This document shows positions 40,871 through 51,058 of a stretch of 64,000 bases of DNA, one piece after another. Position numbers and translations under genes: made by a program. Below the pieces are notes generated by a model. It worked only from the letters and a program-made list of their open reading frames with translations. It made no database searches and was not told where the DNA came from. Position 1 is the stretch's first letter. The number at the start of each line of letters is the position of its first letter. The DNA lies in contig CAJZBQ010000030.1 of NCBI GenBank assembly GCA_914767885.1, positions 796,909-860,908 of the forward strand, read 5' to 3'. Source of the DNA: Blepharisma stoltei (lineage: Eukaryota > Ciliophora > Heterotrichea > Heterotrichida > Blepharismidae).

Positions 40871-42706
40871 TTATTCAGATTTCACCTCTTCCCTGGTTTC
40901 TCTATTGTAAATTCCTGCCAAGCTATAAGTTGTCGCCACTAGTGTCATAATCATCTTAGGATTGACCTCAACGATGTCTTCCCAGGTGCAGAAAATGCTT
41001 GATCCGAGCTTTCTTGCGACTGACAAAATATATTTCGCGTTTTGTTCTCTGCCTTCTGGGTCTTCTCCAGGTGTTATTAAATCCCAGTTGATCGCTCTAG
41101 GCTCAATTGAGCTGAAAAGTTCAATTAGAAATCTTCCATTTGCTATTGACTTGTCCTTATATGAGGCAGCATGAGTATTGACTCTTGAATTGGCCCATTT
41201 CATCATAGATTCTTCAGTCATATTCCCAACCAGCTTCAAAGTGGCATGTCTTACCAGTTGCCAGACATACCCAAGAATCAGCTTCTTTTGTCCATCAGTG
41301 AAATCTGACCCTCCAATCCCAATCAGTGTGAAATGTAAAGCTCGGCCAAGTTCAATTAAATAATTACAGTTCGCAATTTTCTTAAAGCGGTTGTTAGTCT
41401 TGAGCTCCACTTTTTTCCAGTTCACAAGGCCAGGCTCGATTTTGTCGATAACTTTAATAAGAACGAGACCATCTTTGACATCTTCGTAAAGATTGTTGAC
41501 ATAGAGTCCTTCAATGTTTAAAGAATTGATCCACATACGGAAAGCTCTTTCTTCTCTGGTGCCTTCTACGTCATCATTAATGAGTCCTGCTGCCTCATAA
41601 AGTTCTTGCTCAGTTGCATAGAGGCCTGGGTTGGTATTGAAAATGGCAGCTGCAAAAATGATGTTTAGCTTGGCGTTTCCACTGATAATGTCACGTGCGG
41701 ATGTAAAAGTATCAACTCCAAGCTTTCTTGAGTTAACTATTACTTTTTCAGCTCTGGACAACAAGTCGCCATCTTGTAAAGGAGACAAGTCACATTGAGC
41801 TGGATCAATCTGATGAAGCAGCAAGGTATAAGCTTCAGAGTCTTTGACGTCATTGCCAAAATTATTAATCCTTTTAGGAGAGCCTGAGTTTTTCAAATGG
41901 TAGTTAACCCATCTTAACAGTATTACATCGGGTTGCAGTTTAAGCAAATCACTGAGCTCTTCGCCTTCTTCTACCAATTTTACAAGCTCTGGATGTGCTT
42001 TTAAGTTGATTGGGCTCAAAGTAAGGATTTTAATAATCTGCCAGACTAATCCTAGCACTAAATGCTCCTTTTTCTCCATGATGGACTCAGGGAAAATCGA
42101 GACCACAGTGCAGCCGATCGACTTCGCAGCGTTAATGGCCAAGTTCAAGTTTTCTTTGATCTGGAAGACATTCAGATTCTGCCTCACATTGATGGCCCTT
42201 TCAAAAATAGTCCCTGGAACTGCAGCATTAATAAGCTTGCAAAGCAAAATACCAGTCGCGCAGTGGTCAAAGAGGTCGTTATTATCAGGGTTCAGCGGAA
42301 GAATGCTGGCCAAGTCAGCGTCGTTTCTGAGGTGGTGGTTGACCACGTTCACGAATGCAGACTTCTCATCAGCTGAGTAGGAATGGTAGCCTACATTACC
42401 TTGCATCACGTTGGTGACTTTTCCTGCGTTGTGGATCAGCTTCTGTCTGACTTCGTCAGACACCCCAACTCCTTTGAAAATGTTGACAAAGGACTCAAAG
42501 TCAATTTTGTCGCTTTTGTGCTCTTCTACTTTAGTAAGAATTTTCTGGGCTTCGGCTGGGATCTCAATTGAGCTGACAGCTTCAGTGATGGCTTCTTTGT
42601 CAATTCTGCCAGTGTTCTGAGGATCGTATGCGGAGAAAAGAGTTTGAAATCCTTGTAAACCTGCAGGAACTGCACCTGCCTTTTGTTGAGGCTCTGAACC
42701 TTCCAT
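40871..42706 (-). CDS. Fimbrin/plastin actin-bundling protein
   Basis: 611 residues, uninterrupted. One EF-hand-like pair at the N-terminus (FSAYDPQNTGRIDKEAI, HKSDKIDFESFVNIF) is followed by four calponin-homology domains in two tandem pairs (DHCATGILLCKLINAAVPGT; LLRWVNYHLKNSGSPK; FRMWINSLNIEGLYVNNLYEDVKDG; MMKWANSRV). This is the fimbrin order and length. It crosslinks actin filaments. It converges with the nucleoporin gene and has noticeably more even base composition than its surroundings. Stop TAA 40871-40873. Confidence 0.95.
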   Translation of the reverse strand: MEGSEPQQKAGAVPAGLQGFQTLFSAYDPQNTGRIDKEAITEAVSSIEIPAEAQKILTKVEEHKSDKIDFESFVNIFKGVGVSDEVRQKLIHNAGKVTNVMQGNVGYHSYSADEKSAFVNVVNHHLRNDADLASILPLNPDNNDLFDHCATGILLCKLINAAVPGTIFERAINVRQNLNVFQIKENLNLAINAAKSIGCTVVSIFPESIMEKKEHLVLGLVWQIIKILTLSPINLKAHPELVKLVEEGEELSDLLKLQPDVILLRWVNYHLKNSGSPKRINNFGNDVKDSEAYTLLLHQIDPAQCDLSPLQDGDLLSRAEKVIVNSRKLGVDTFTSARDIISGNAKLNIIFAAAIFNTNPGLYATEQELYEAAGLINDDVEGTREERAFRMWINSLNIEGLYVNNLYEDVKDGLVLIKVIDKIEPGLVNWKKVELKTNNRFKKIANCNYLIELGRALHFTLIGIGGSDFTDGQKKLILGYVWQLVRHATLKLVGNMTEESMMKWANSRVNTHAASYKDKSIANGRFLIELFSSIEPRAINWDLITPGEDPEGREQNAKYILSVARKLGSSIFCTWEDIVEVNPKMIMTLVATTYSLAGIYNRETREEVKSE

Positions 42707-43226
42707 TTATTCGACAAGATAGCAGATTTTAGAAGCTAAAATGTAGGCTCAGAGTTGATTTTTTTGGGAAGAGGTGTGGGGAAGAATGGAGAAAAAATTA
42801 AAGATTATTATGTGGAAGGAAAGAAACTATAAAATTTTAATGTCAAAGACTTGGAAATTAGAGTGAATACGAATAATCAGGAGAGACGCAGGAAGGAGAT
42901 AATTAATAATCTGCAAAGCTATGGAATCTGCAAGACGATTGACGTTTGGCGATTAAAATATTGATGGAATTGCCAAGTCTAAATGATCCTAATCTCAAAA
43001 ATCAGGGAATAAGAAAAAAGCAATTCCTCCTCAGTTATAGTAAAGCATTGAAAATTCAATATCTAAATTATTTACATTCAAAGATTGATTTCGCCACCCA
43101 TCCAGCACTACTTAGGAGTGCATTATTACCCTTTTAATTCTCGAGGGGTTGTTAGAATTTTTGCAAGGAGTTATATGGGTTTAAGGTAAATTAATAACAA
43201 TTTACTAAATTATATAGATTGCAGCA
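42707..43226. other. Intergenic region with one doubtful small ORF
   Basis: About 520 bp upstream of fimbrin. Contains only the small frame listed at 42964. Confidence 0.45.
42964..43137 (+). CDS. Doubtful small protein
   Basis: 57 residues, ATG to TAA, Lys/Leu-rich (MELPSLNDPNLKNQGIRKKQ). No family, no supporting motif. It could be a real small gene between fimbrin and the Cys-rich gene or a chance frame. Confidence 0.25.
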   Translation: MELPSLNDPNLKNQGIRKKQFLLSYSKALKIQYLNYLHSKIDFATHPALLRSALLPF

Positions 43227-43866
43227 CTAAGGGTTTGTAGGATTTGTATTGACCCTTTGGGAATGAATTACACTTAAGTCTTCTATTAGAATTTCTCCCT
43301 GTTTGTCGTCTTTGATCGAAATGACTCCAGGTGCAAGTTTATTGACGCTATGCTCTGCACATGGCAGCTCTGAATCTTCAGACTTTTTTGCCTTGTTTTT
43401 AGTCACTCGCGCATCCTTAAACTTAATTAAACATCTCCTGCAGCAATACTTCAGACCCCGCTGGGATTCATATATCTCCACCCCTGCTAGTAAGTCTGAG
43501 CACTCATGGGCGAGAGCTTGCACTTTCTGTTCACGCGTCAGAGACGCTGAAAACCTCACAAACGAGTTTTCTGGCCATCTGTCGATGAAAATAGAAACTT
43601 TGATTCAGAGCGCAACTCCAGCATTGCACTGGCAAACGTTTTCGATTGGCCAGGATGAATATCAATTGTGTTGTTGAGGCTTTTCTTTCCAACTTCCAGC
43701 TCCATCTTCTACGAGCTAAAATCTTGGCTTGGCTGTGCCTATTCTGACATTTATCTTTACAAAGCCAATAATAGCCTGATGCACATTCCTGAACGCTATC
43801 ATCCTTTCCGCAAGATCCCACTATCAGCGGCTGCAGGGTGTTAATATTGTGCTGTTTTTTATCCAT
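43227..43866 (-). CDS. Cys-rich, probably metal-binding protein with an unexplained +1 frame change
   Basis: ATG at 43864-43866 opens a frame with CGKDD...CASGYYWLCKDKC. From about 43700 a second frame continues as VEDGAGSWKEKPQQHNW (TGA Trp), CQCNAGVAL, then RFSASLTREQKVQALAHECSDLL, GLKYCCRRCLIKFKDARV and a C-terminal TNPTNP, stop at 43227-43229. The two frames differ by one nucleotide. No 15- or 16-nt GT-AG intron fits, because an in-frame TAG at about 43704 must also be skipped; deletion of a single base there would read AKILLVEDGAG. Either a sequencing error, a frameshift or an unusual intron. No family recognised. Confidence 0.5.
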
Positions 43867-44336
43867 TTTAATGTATTATCACTGCGCATCCCATTTTTCA
43901 ATTTATTATAAATATGTTACTTCATATAATTAGGAAACGATATAAAATTTTGGGATAAATCGGCAATTTTTGATATATTAATAAGAATATCAAAATTGTC
44001 TCTAATATTGATTTTATTTAATTTTTGTGGATAAAGCGCTAATTCCATTTTTTTCTAGTCAAATATTATATTGAACTTATTTAAACTTTTGTCTGCATGG
44101 ATTAATGACCAAAAGGATTGCTGTTTATTTTATTCCATTTTTCTCTTTTAGTTTAATTTAAGACTTATAATGCAAAAAATTAAAAATACTTTAGCTTGAA
44201 ATTAAGGGCTTACAAATTTATAAGATTAAATTCTATTTAAGGTTTTGCAATATAATAATTTTATCCATTTAAAATCAAGTCATAATATTTAATGAAAAGT
44301 AATATATTAGAGTCATGCTAGAAAGCATTTAATCTT

Positions 44337-44671
44337 ATTCCTCCCCTTTAAATTGGGTCAAAAAATCCTGTCCAAAGAGGATTAATTTTTTTTAAATAAA
44401 ATTTTAAAATTAAAAAATATAAACTGAGTTCAATTAATATATTTATGAATAATAAATAAATAAAAAATTAACCAATTCATGAGAAACCATTTAAATATCA
44501 TTCTAATTGCATTTTGTCTCTTAAATTAGGCCAAAAGTAATTTTATAAAATTAGTATTTTCATCGATAAAATTTACTATTGGAAAACAAATTTGTTAAAA
44601 TTAAAAGGGGGTTAAAGTATCCAAAAAATGAAATTTTACCGATTCTTTATTCCAATTTAAAAGGGCGAGTT
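44337..44671. mobile_element. MITE-2 copy (intergenic)
   Basis: TA at 44336-44337 and 44671-44672; left CCTCCCCTTTAAATTGGGTC with a hairpin partner GTCCAAAGAGGATTAA, right (inverted) CCAATTTAAAAGGGCGAGT with an inner copy AATTAAAAGGGGGTTAA. Confidence 0.75.
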
Positions 44672-44925
44672 AGTTTTGAAACAGATCTCCTATTGTGTTT
44701 AGGATGCAATGGATTATCGCCACAAGTGTATTGGCCTGCAAAAAATATAATAACATTATATATATATGATTAAGGCAGCAGCAGAGCATTATCTATCTCT
44801 ATAAATTAGTCTTTGGGACAAAGATATATCATTTTAGTTTTGCAATTGTTTTATTATACTGTCGAAATCATTTTTTTTTCTTATTTATATAAAATTCCAG
44901 ACAATCTAGTTAAAAAATATCTGAA

Positions 44926-45300
44926 AAATGCGCATCCCAATTTTACGCAAGTAAAAAAGAGAGCATGACTTCAAAAATATGAAAAAATCCTGAAATTATG
45001 CATCTCCAAATCGTACGCCAATAGCAGGAGCTCAAATAGCCCTTTGAATAGCGAATTCCAAAGATTGACAAAAAACTGCTGGATTTTTGAGTGCTTAGGG
45101 TATGGAGTTTGACTCTACAAAGTAAAAAAAAATTGAAATTATGCATATCTTAATCGTGCTCCAACAATTCAAACTGGTTTCAGAAATTCATGGAAAAACC
45201 CAAGGTTTTTGCTGATATTTTGGTATTTTAGGGGGGAAATGGAGCAAAAATTCGCATATTAAAAAAAATTGCACATCTCCCAATTATGCATCGATAGCCA
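44926..45300. repeat. Degenerate repeats with ATTATGCAT-type core
   Basis: A motif like GAAATTATGCATCTCCAAAT occurs in diverged form near 44929 (TGCGCATCCCAATTTTACGC), 44994, 45136 and 45270-45290, spaced about 70-140 bp. It may be an old minisatellite or fragments of one repeat. Confidence 0.4.
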
Positions 45301-45379
45301 AAGATTAGACAGTCTTTAACTAAGTTAGTTCCAGAAATGAATAAAACAAATTAGATTTTATTAAGCTTTTGTGTACTTT

Positions 45380-45549
45380 ACTCCCACGATTTAAATTTGA
45401 ATATAGATAGGCAAAATATTAATTTTCGAGATAAATTCACCTTTTAAATTGGTATAAAAATTTTGGATAATTTTATTGATGAAAATACTAATATCTATAT
45501 AAATATCTTGGATTTAATGGAGAAATCAAGTAAAATTATATAAAGAGTT
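45380..45549. mobile_element. Possible MITE-2 remnant
   Basis: TA at 45379-45380 and 45549-45550; left ACTCCCACGATTTAAATTTG, right AAAGAGT, with inner CTTTTAAATTGG at 45452. Right terminal repeat is weak. Confidence 0.4.
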
Positions 45550-45887
45550 AGCACTGAATAAATTATTTTTTTGAATAATTCTCTACTTCTTTTAACTGCC
45601 TAAATGCTGTTTTATTATACCACGTCTGTGCCTGAAATGTCTGCAATGCTTCTGTGAGAATTTAAGAAAGCTTAGAGATTCCCTCTCAAGTTTGCGCTTC
45701 AAATACATCCGTCGTTATGTGAGCCTCCTCTAGATCCTCGCTAGATACTATAGAAATATATAAAAAATTATTTTTAAAGCAGCATTAATAGAACTTAAGT
45801 ATTTCAAAAGTTAATGGCATTAATAAATAAATAAATATAATTTTCATCTATTATGCTTATTAAAAATTTGTAATTTGTAATAAAATA

Positions 45888-46472
45888 ATGCATAGGTTTC
45901 GTATGCCATCTGATTACGAAGTCATGATTTCTTGTACAGAACTCGATATCGCCAATTCAAGTCCTAGAAACCGGGGTCTACAAGTGAGCAAATCCAAATT
46001 AAGAGATATGGTCCGAAGCGCCAAAGAACAAAAACTCCAGCTTGCGAAAGACAAAATGGCGATAATCAAATTGTCAAAGGAGCTTAAAAACCAAGAAAAA
46101 TCACTGAATAGTGAAGAGGAAATTCTTAAAAAAGAAAAAATTGCTCTTCAACAACAGCGTATGGAGCTGGATGACTTGAAGGCGAAATTAAGCCATGATC
46201 AAGCTAAGTTAAATCAACTTAGAGAAAAGTTGGGAGTTGAAAACAACCAAGTCAGCCAAGCCCTTGAAGATTTGCGACTAAAGGCTGCTGAAATCAATAA
46301 GCAAAGATGTGACATAAAGAAAGGATCTCCTTTAGGAGAGAAAAAAAATAAAGCCCAAGCATCATGCCCTAGCTTCCAAGACTTTAATGAACAATTAAAA
46401 CAAAAAAATCACGAAAGAAAAAACCAATTCCGAACAGAAGCAAGGCAAAATTCCTTAGAAATCTGGCTTTAG
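45888..46472 (+). CDS. Coiled-coil protein, unidentified
   Basis: 194 residues, ATG to TAG. Residues about 35-150 form a continuous heptad pattern (KLRDMVRSAKEQKLQLAKDK, LQQQRMELDDLKAKLSHDQA), flanked by short Ser- and Lys-rich ends. No family recognised. It is followed at 150 bp by a Rab gene on the same strand. Confidence 0.65.
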   Translation: MHRFRMPSDYEVMISCTELDIANSSPRNRGLQVSKSKLRDMVRSAKEQKLQLAKDKMAIIKLSKELKNQEKSLNSEEEILKKEKIALQQQRMELDDLKAKLSHDQAKLNQLREKLGVENNQVSQALEDLRLKAAEINKQRCDIKKGSPLGEKKNKAQASCPSFQDFNEQLKQKNHERKNQFRTEARQNSLEIWL

Positions 46473-46621
46473 CCATTTTAAGCGCCGATTTTTATAATTA
46501 ACGATATTTCACATCTAAACTCTCCTCCTTAATTTTTTGCAAAAAATAAAATTCCTCCACACAATATCTAAACAACTCACAATTTTTCGCAAAATATTTA
46601 TGTCGAATAAATCTTCTTGTA

Positions 46622-47206
46622 ATGGAATTTCCTTCATACAAAGTCATCACACTAGGTAGCTACGGAGTCGGCAAAACCTGCTTACTCATCCGAGCCACAG
46701 AAGAAAACTGTGTCTTTTCTTCAAACTACATGACAACAATTGGGGTGGATTTCAAAACTAAGCTTCACAACTACAATGGCCAGTTTTTCAAACTCATGAT
46801 TTGGGACACTGCTGGCCAAGAGCGATTCCACCATATAAACCGATTATATTATAACGGTTGCAACGCTGTGATCCTAGTCTACGACATCACAAGTCTTTTT
46901 TCATTCGAAAAAGTCCCCACATTCCTTGACGATTACAACAAAAACACAGATGGGAGTTCAGCTGTGATCCTAGTTGGGAACAAAAGTGACTCCTTAAATC
47001 GACAAGTCTCCTACGAGCAAGGCAAAACCCTTGCAAACCAACTAGGAATTCCATTCATAGAATGCTCAGCTTACACTGGGGAAAACGTAAATCAACTGTT
47101 CGATATTCTGATCCAGCAGCTCACAAAAGACAATAAACTGCCGACGCCAGCAGCAAAACAAACATTTGTGGTATCGAAAACGAAGAAGAAAAAATCCTGT
47201 TGCTAA
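46622..47206 (+). CDS. Rab GTPase
   Basis: 194 residues, uninterrupted. G1 GSYGVGKTC, switch I TTIGVDFKTK, G3 WDTAGQERF, G4 GNKSD, G5 ECSA; hypervariable Lys-rich tail ending in CC for double geranylgeranylation. The YYNGCNAVILVYDIT and TIGVDFK blocks place it in the Rab family, near Rab1/8/18-type sequences, but the subfamily is not certain. Stop TAA 47204-47206, convergent with the histone gene 21 bp away. Confidence 0.93.
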   Translation: MEFPSYKVITLGSYGVGKTCLLIRATEENCVFSSNYMTTIGVDFKTKLHNYNGQFFKLMIWDTAGQERFHHINRLYYNGCNAVILVYDITSLFSFEKVPTFLDDYNKNTDGSSAVILVGNKSDSLNRQVSYEQGKTLANQLGIPFIECSAYTGENVNQLFDILIQQLTKDNKLPTPAAKQTFVVSKTKKKKSCC

Positions 47207-47227
47207 AATTAAGCATTAATCCTTTAA

Positions 47228-47602
47228 TTATTTCTGCACTATATTCACGAGTTTTTCAAACCTCCCCCGGATTCTTCTGGCAAGCTGCATATCTTTGACG
47301 AGTAAAGTTACCCTTTTGGCGTGAAGGGAGCAAAGATTGGAGTCTTCAAACAGGCCGACGAGAAAATCCTCGGCTGAATGCTGCATGGCTTCTACTGCAA
47401 GTTTGCTTCATTTTAAAGAACTGTCTTTGGTTAAACCTAAAGATACGTCTAATAGGAGCTTTTTGAAGGCTTTTTTGCCTAGCAAAAGTTCAGTTGAGCT
47501 TTGGTATTTCCTGATATCTTTTTGGACTCGGACTCCAGGGAAGTATTTTTCAATTATTTTGGCTTTGGGCTTTTCTTGAGGGCTGGTTACGGCTTTTGAC
47601 AT
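47228..47602 (-). CDS. Centromeric histone H3 (CENP-A-like) variant
   Basis: 124 residues; ATG 47600-47602, TAA 47228-47230, one TGA (47408-47410) as Trp. Short divergent tail, then the histone fold: alpha-[15 protein letters not shown], alpha-1 [15 protein letters not shown], loop 1, alpha-2 [32 protein letters not shown] and alpha-3 [11 protein letters not shown]. Compared with canonical H3, loop 1 (TKDSSLKWS) is two residues longer and carries Trp where H3 has Phe, both hallmarks of CENP-A. That Trp is the UGA-coded one. It would mark centromeric nucleosomes of the micronucleus. Divergent from the next gene (62 bp). Confidence 0.82.
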
Positions 47603-47664
47603 TATGGCGGTATCAATTTATAATAAAAAAAGTATGTAAAAAATTAACGATTCAGAGGATATAA

Positions 47665-49455
47665 ATGGAAAGAAGTAATTTCTATCATATAACCTCCGAC
47701 AAGGAAATAGCCAGAAATAATGGGATAGCTTTAAAAGATTACGAAATTAACCCTCAAAAAGCAAGTTCAGGGGCCCAAAAATTCGAAATAAAACTTGACA
47801 GCCACTCTTCATTGTTTAAAAATGCATTAAGTCATGACTATTTTAACCCAATGAAAAGAAAATCATTAGAAGAAATCTTAATTGAAGACAAGAGAACTGA
47901 CCCACCCAAAGAAACTCCAATTGAAGACAAAAAAACCAAGCTTAATGCATTTCTTCCAGAAATTATAGAAGAGCATTCTGTTGGGGAAAAAGAATCAATG
48001 ATTTCAGAAAGAATTAAAGAGGCTTCAGCAGAAGAGAACAAAGCAGAAATAAACGCAGACCCAGTCCAAGTGCCTTCATTAATGCAATGCTTAATGAGCG
48101 GACCAAAAGTGCAGATCCTGATGGAAAAGCCAAAAGAACTGACAGCCTGTGACTTTCCTATTGACGCTGAAGAAAATTATATCCCTCCTGAGGAAAGCGA
48201 AATAATCAGTGTTTCTTCAAATGTCTCCTTTATGCCTCAGAAGTACCAAAAAGGAGTCCAAACTGCTTCAGGGTGCAATTTAAGCATTTCTACATTAGCA
48301 AGTATAAGCATTGAGTCATATTCAACCAAAGGAGAATCCAAACACGAAAGAGAGCTACTAAACCTGTCAGAAGACATTTCTTTTGCTACAGTTATTGAGA
48401 AAAACACCCCAGTAGGGAACCATCCAGAAATTTCAAGCCTTGTTAACAGCCAGTCTCAATCAAGATCATACACTCCTACTAATAGTATTTATATAGCTCC
48501 TTTTTCACTTGACTCTGCCATGCTTTATAATGGAGCTAAAGAGCCTGCTAGTGATGAAAAAGAGCTTTTAAGCTTGATTAGGCAGCTTCAACACGATATG
48601 GAAAAGCTGAAACAAGACCAAACAGACCAAAAGATATATAGACAAAAATATCAAGAAGCAGACAAAGAGAACGAGAGTCTCAGAGCTGAAATTGAGAACA
48701 TAAAAAAGAACATGGCAGAGAAAAGCGATTTTAAAAAGCTTGATGATTTATTTGAACAAAAACAAGTTATTGTTGAAGCAACAATAGATATTCTTCAGCA
48801 GCTTAAAGAAGAAATTGATTTCATGAAAAAAGAAATAAAAGATATCAAAGAAACAATGGTCTTCAATGAAGGCCATCTAAATGCGTCTGATAAAAAAATT
48901 GATGATATTTTCAATAGGGTTTCTGAGTGGAAAAATAGTCAAGATACCCATGAAAATAGCGAAATCCATGAAAAATGTATGATGGAAATTGACATCCTTA
49001 AACAAAGCAGCAAAAGCTTAAGCGAAGAAATTAAACTTATTAAGGACTCAATCACAAATTCATTGCCAACTGAAGGAATAATACATGAGCGGAAAGACAC
49101 GAGGTTTAGTGAACCAATTTTTCATGAAGAATTTTACGAAAATTTCGATGAGCTAAATTATGAGCAGCCTATGGAGTTGATTTCTTGTGGCAAGCCAAAA
49201 ATTAAAAATTCGCTTGTGGCACTTTCTGATTTACAAGAAAACCGATTCCTCATTAATGATCTTCAAGAGAAACTTCAATCGTTAGAGGAACAGAAAATTG
49301 CTCTTGAAAATGAGTATTTTCAGCTCCCAGAAATGAGCCGAAGTATGAGAACGAAAAAGAGAAAACAGACGCTAGAGCTTGAGCTGTCGATCAATTCAAA
49401 TAGCATTTCCTCAGTCAAAGATAAAATCAGAAAATATAGTCTCCCTTGCAGATAG
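47665..49455 (+). CDS. Large coiled-coil protein, unidentified
   Basis: 596 residues, uninterrupted, ATG to TAG. The first 270 residues are charged low complexity with repeated IEDK...PKETP segments; residues about 290-480 and 520-590 form coiled coils (LLSLIRQLQHDMEKLKQDQ; LQEKLQSLEEQKIALENEYF). No family recognised. It shares a short divergent promoter with the CENP-A-like gene, so co-regulation is possible. Confidence 0.7.
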   Translation: MERSNFYHITSDKEIARNNGIALKDYEINPQKASSGAQKFEIKLDSHSSLFKNALSHDYFNPMKRKSLEEILIEDKRTDPPKETPIEDKKTKLNAFLPEIIEEHSVGEKESMISERIKEASAEENKAEINADPVQVPSLMQCLMSGPKVQILMEKPKELTACDFPIDAEENYIPPEESEIISVSSNVSFMPQKYQKGVQTASGCNLSISTLASISIESYSTKGESKHERELLNLSEDISFATVIEKNTPVGNHPEISSLVNSQSQSRSYTPTNSIYIAPFSLDSAMLYNGAKEPASDEKELLSLIRQLQHDMEKLKQDQTDQKIYRQKYQEADKENESLRAEIENIKKNMAEKSDFKKLDDLFEQKQVIVEATIDILQQLKEEIDFMKKEIKDIKETMVFNEGHLNASDKKIDDIFNRVSEWKNSQDTHENSEIHEKCMMEIDILKQSSKSLSEEIKLIKDSITNSLPTEGIIHERKDTRFSEPIFHEEFYENFDELNYEQPMELISCGKPKIKNSLVALSDLQENRFLINDLQEKLQSLEEQKIALENEYFQLPEMSRSMRTKKRKQTLELELSINSNSISSVKDKIRKYSLPCR

Positions 49456-49730
49456 CTTATGATGTAAAATTTTGTTATCAATTATCATTTAACCTTTTAT
49501 ATTTTAATATGTAAAGCGTTTCAAGCATAAATACCCTTTTGTTAAACATATATAAATCTTATAAATCTTATAAACCATTAAAAATCAAAAATATAATAAA
49601 TTCGACCTTAGACAAGTGAATTTCTATCTTTCTATTTTACAGAAGCATTTATGAGTGAAATTTCCAATATATAATCATAAAAAATATTTTTAATTAATAC
49701 TAATTGCCTTGTTAAAAGTCTAGTCTACAA

Positions 49731-51058
49731 TTATTCATTAAAGTTTGGAAATCCATTGAATGCTGAGTTTTTAAAAATCAACGGACTGTATCCAGGACTC
49801 AGAACTGAGCTGAAGTTTGGTGTCAGAGTTGGGAGTCCAGGAGTGTTTATGCTTGGTGTACGTCCGAACCCTGGCGTCCCATCACCGAATACTGGAAAAT
49901 CTGGAATTTCTCCAAGCTTTGGAATCGGATTCACAAAGGAATCAAAACTTATCTGGTTTTTATCTTTACTAATCTCTTCAGGCGGCAATGGGGATAATGC
50001 GTCTAGCCCAAAAATTGGGCTAGCTGATATCTCCTCTTTTACTATCTTTCCTATGGTAACCTTTCCAGGGCTGTTTTCATTTGTTTCAGATTCTTCCCCC
50101 CCTTCTCCGTCCTCAATATTTTCTAACTTTTCTTCTTTTTCTTCCTTAACAGAGCTGTCCATTGCGATTCTCAGGATATCGTCCACACAATGGTTGTAAT
50201 CAATAATTTGGACTTCTCCAAGGCCAAGATAAGGCTTGCTGTATTCTTTGAACCGATTGTTTATTTCTTTGGAGCCAGTTTTTAAGCATAATATAAATGG
50301 CTACGCATGAAATGAGTTCTCCCCTCTTTATTATTTATAGTGTTTAGTTTCCTTGAATTTTATCCGTAACTCATAGCCTCACTAGAAGGCTGCATTGCTT
50401 GACATACCAAAAGAGGGTGACTCTTATAAGAAAACTCGCAGGAGTCAAATTAAGAACGAACCCAACGCGATCAGCAAGGAGATCTGATTAGACTCCCTGC
50501 TGAAGGTTACTAATAATCAATTACTTTAGATATATTGGAGTCAATTTTAAGCAAATGTTTGTGTGTGCTGTGCCAGCTTTCATAGCTTTTTAAGAAATTT
50601 GCATTCATTTTTTCAAGATACACGTTAAACGGCTTTAAGTTTTCATTGAGATAGGACTTTGAAGCATACGCTGCAAAAAGAAGGTCTAAATAGCAAGTGC
50701 TTGAAAGGCTTTTCCAGTCAATTTTTTGTAAATAGATTGTCCACAAAGAAGCTTCCATTTCATTGAGGGCAAGGTCTTTTGCAGCAGAAATTAATTGCTT
50801 CATTGCAGCTTTTTTGTATGCAGCATTGAGGCAGGCTGATGTTTGGACTACTTTGTAGAGGATGTTGATGATTGTATTTGATAGACTGAACTCGGTGTAT
50901 TCAGAACGAATTGCCTCGTATTCTTTCAAGTGATACTCTTCTTCTTCATTGTCAAGAGATACTTCTTCTTCAATCTTCAATTTTTTTTGGGGCTTTCTTC
51001 TTGGGCGATCTATTGAACTTTTTTTCACAGTTTCTTGATCGCTTGAATTTTTTGACAT
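49731..51058 (-). CDS. Unidentified protein, interrupted by a retroposon
   Basis: ATG at 51056-51058. A Lys/Glu-rich N-terminus (PRRKPQKKLKIEEE) precedes a helical domain of about 130 residues (YTEFSLSNTIINILYKVVQT ... LWTIYLQKIDWKSL). The frame ends in a SINE-like insert at 50289-50536 and resumes as TGSKEINNRFKEYSKPYLGL, VQIIDYNHCVDDILRIAMDS, an acidic linker and a Pro/Phe-rich tail (PTLTPNFSSVLSPGYSPL), stop at 49731-49733. TA-to-TA removal giving DSNIKTGSKE keeps the frame. The tail with SP/TP sites suggests a nuclear regulator, but no family is recognised. Confidence 0.6.
50289..50536 (+). mobile_element. Short SINE-like retroposon
   Basis: About 248 bp flanked by imperfect repeats GGAGCCAGTTTTTAAGCA (50271-50288) and GGAGTCAATTTTAAGCA (50537-50553). 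Plus-strand head AATATAAATGGCTACG. Coding resumes in frame only after removal between TAs near both ends. Confidence 0.65.

Larger units (their letters stand above)
43867..45887. other. 2-kb AT-rich intergenic region with two MITE-2 copies and degenerate repeats
   Basis: Holds the MITE-2 copies at 44337-44671 and 45380-45549 and the degenerate repeats at 44926-45300. No gene recognised. Confidence 0.5.
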
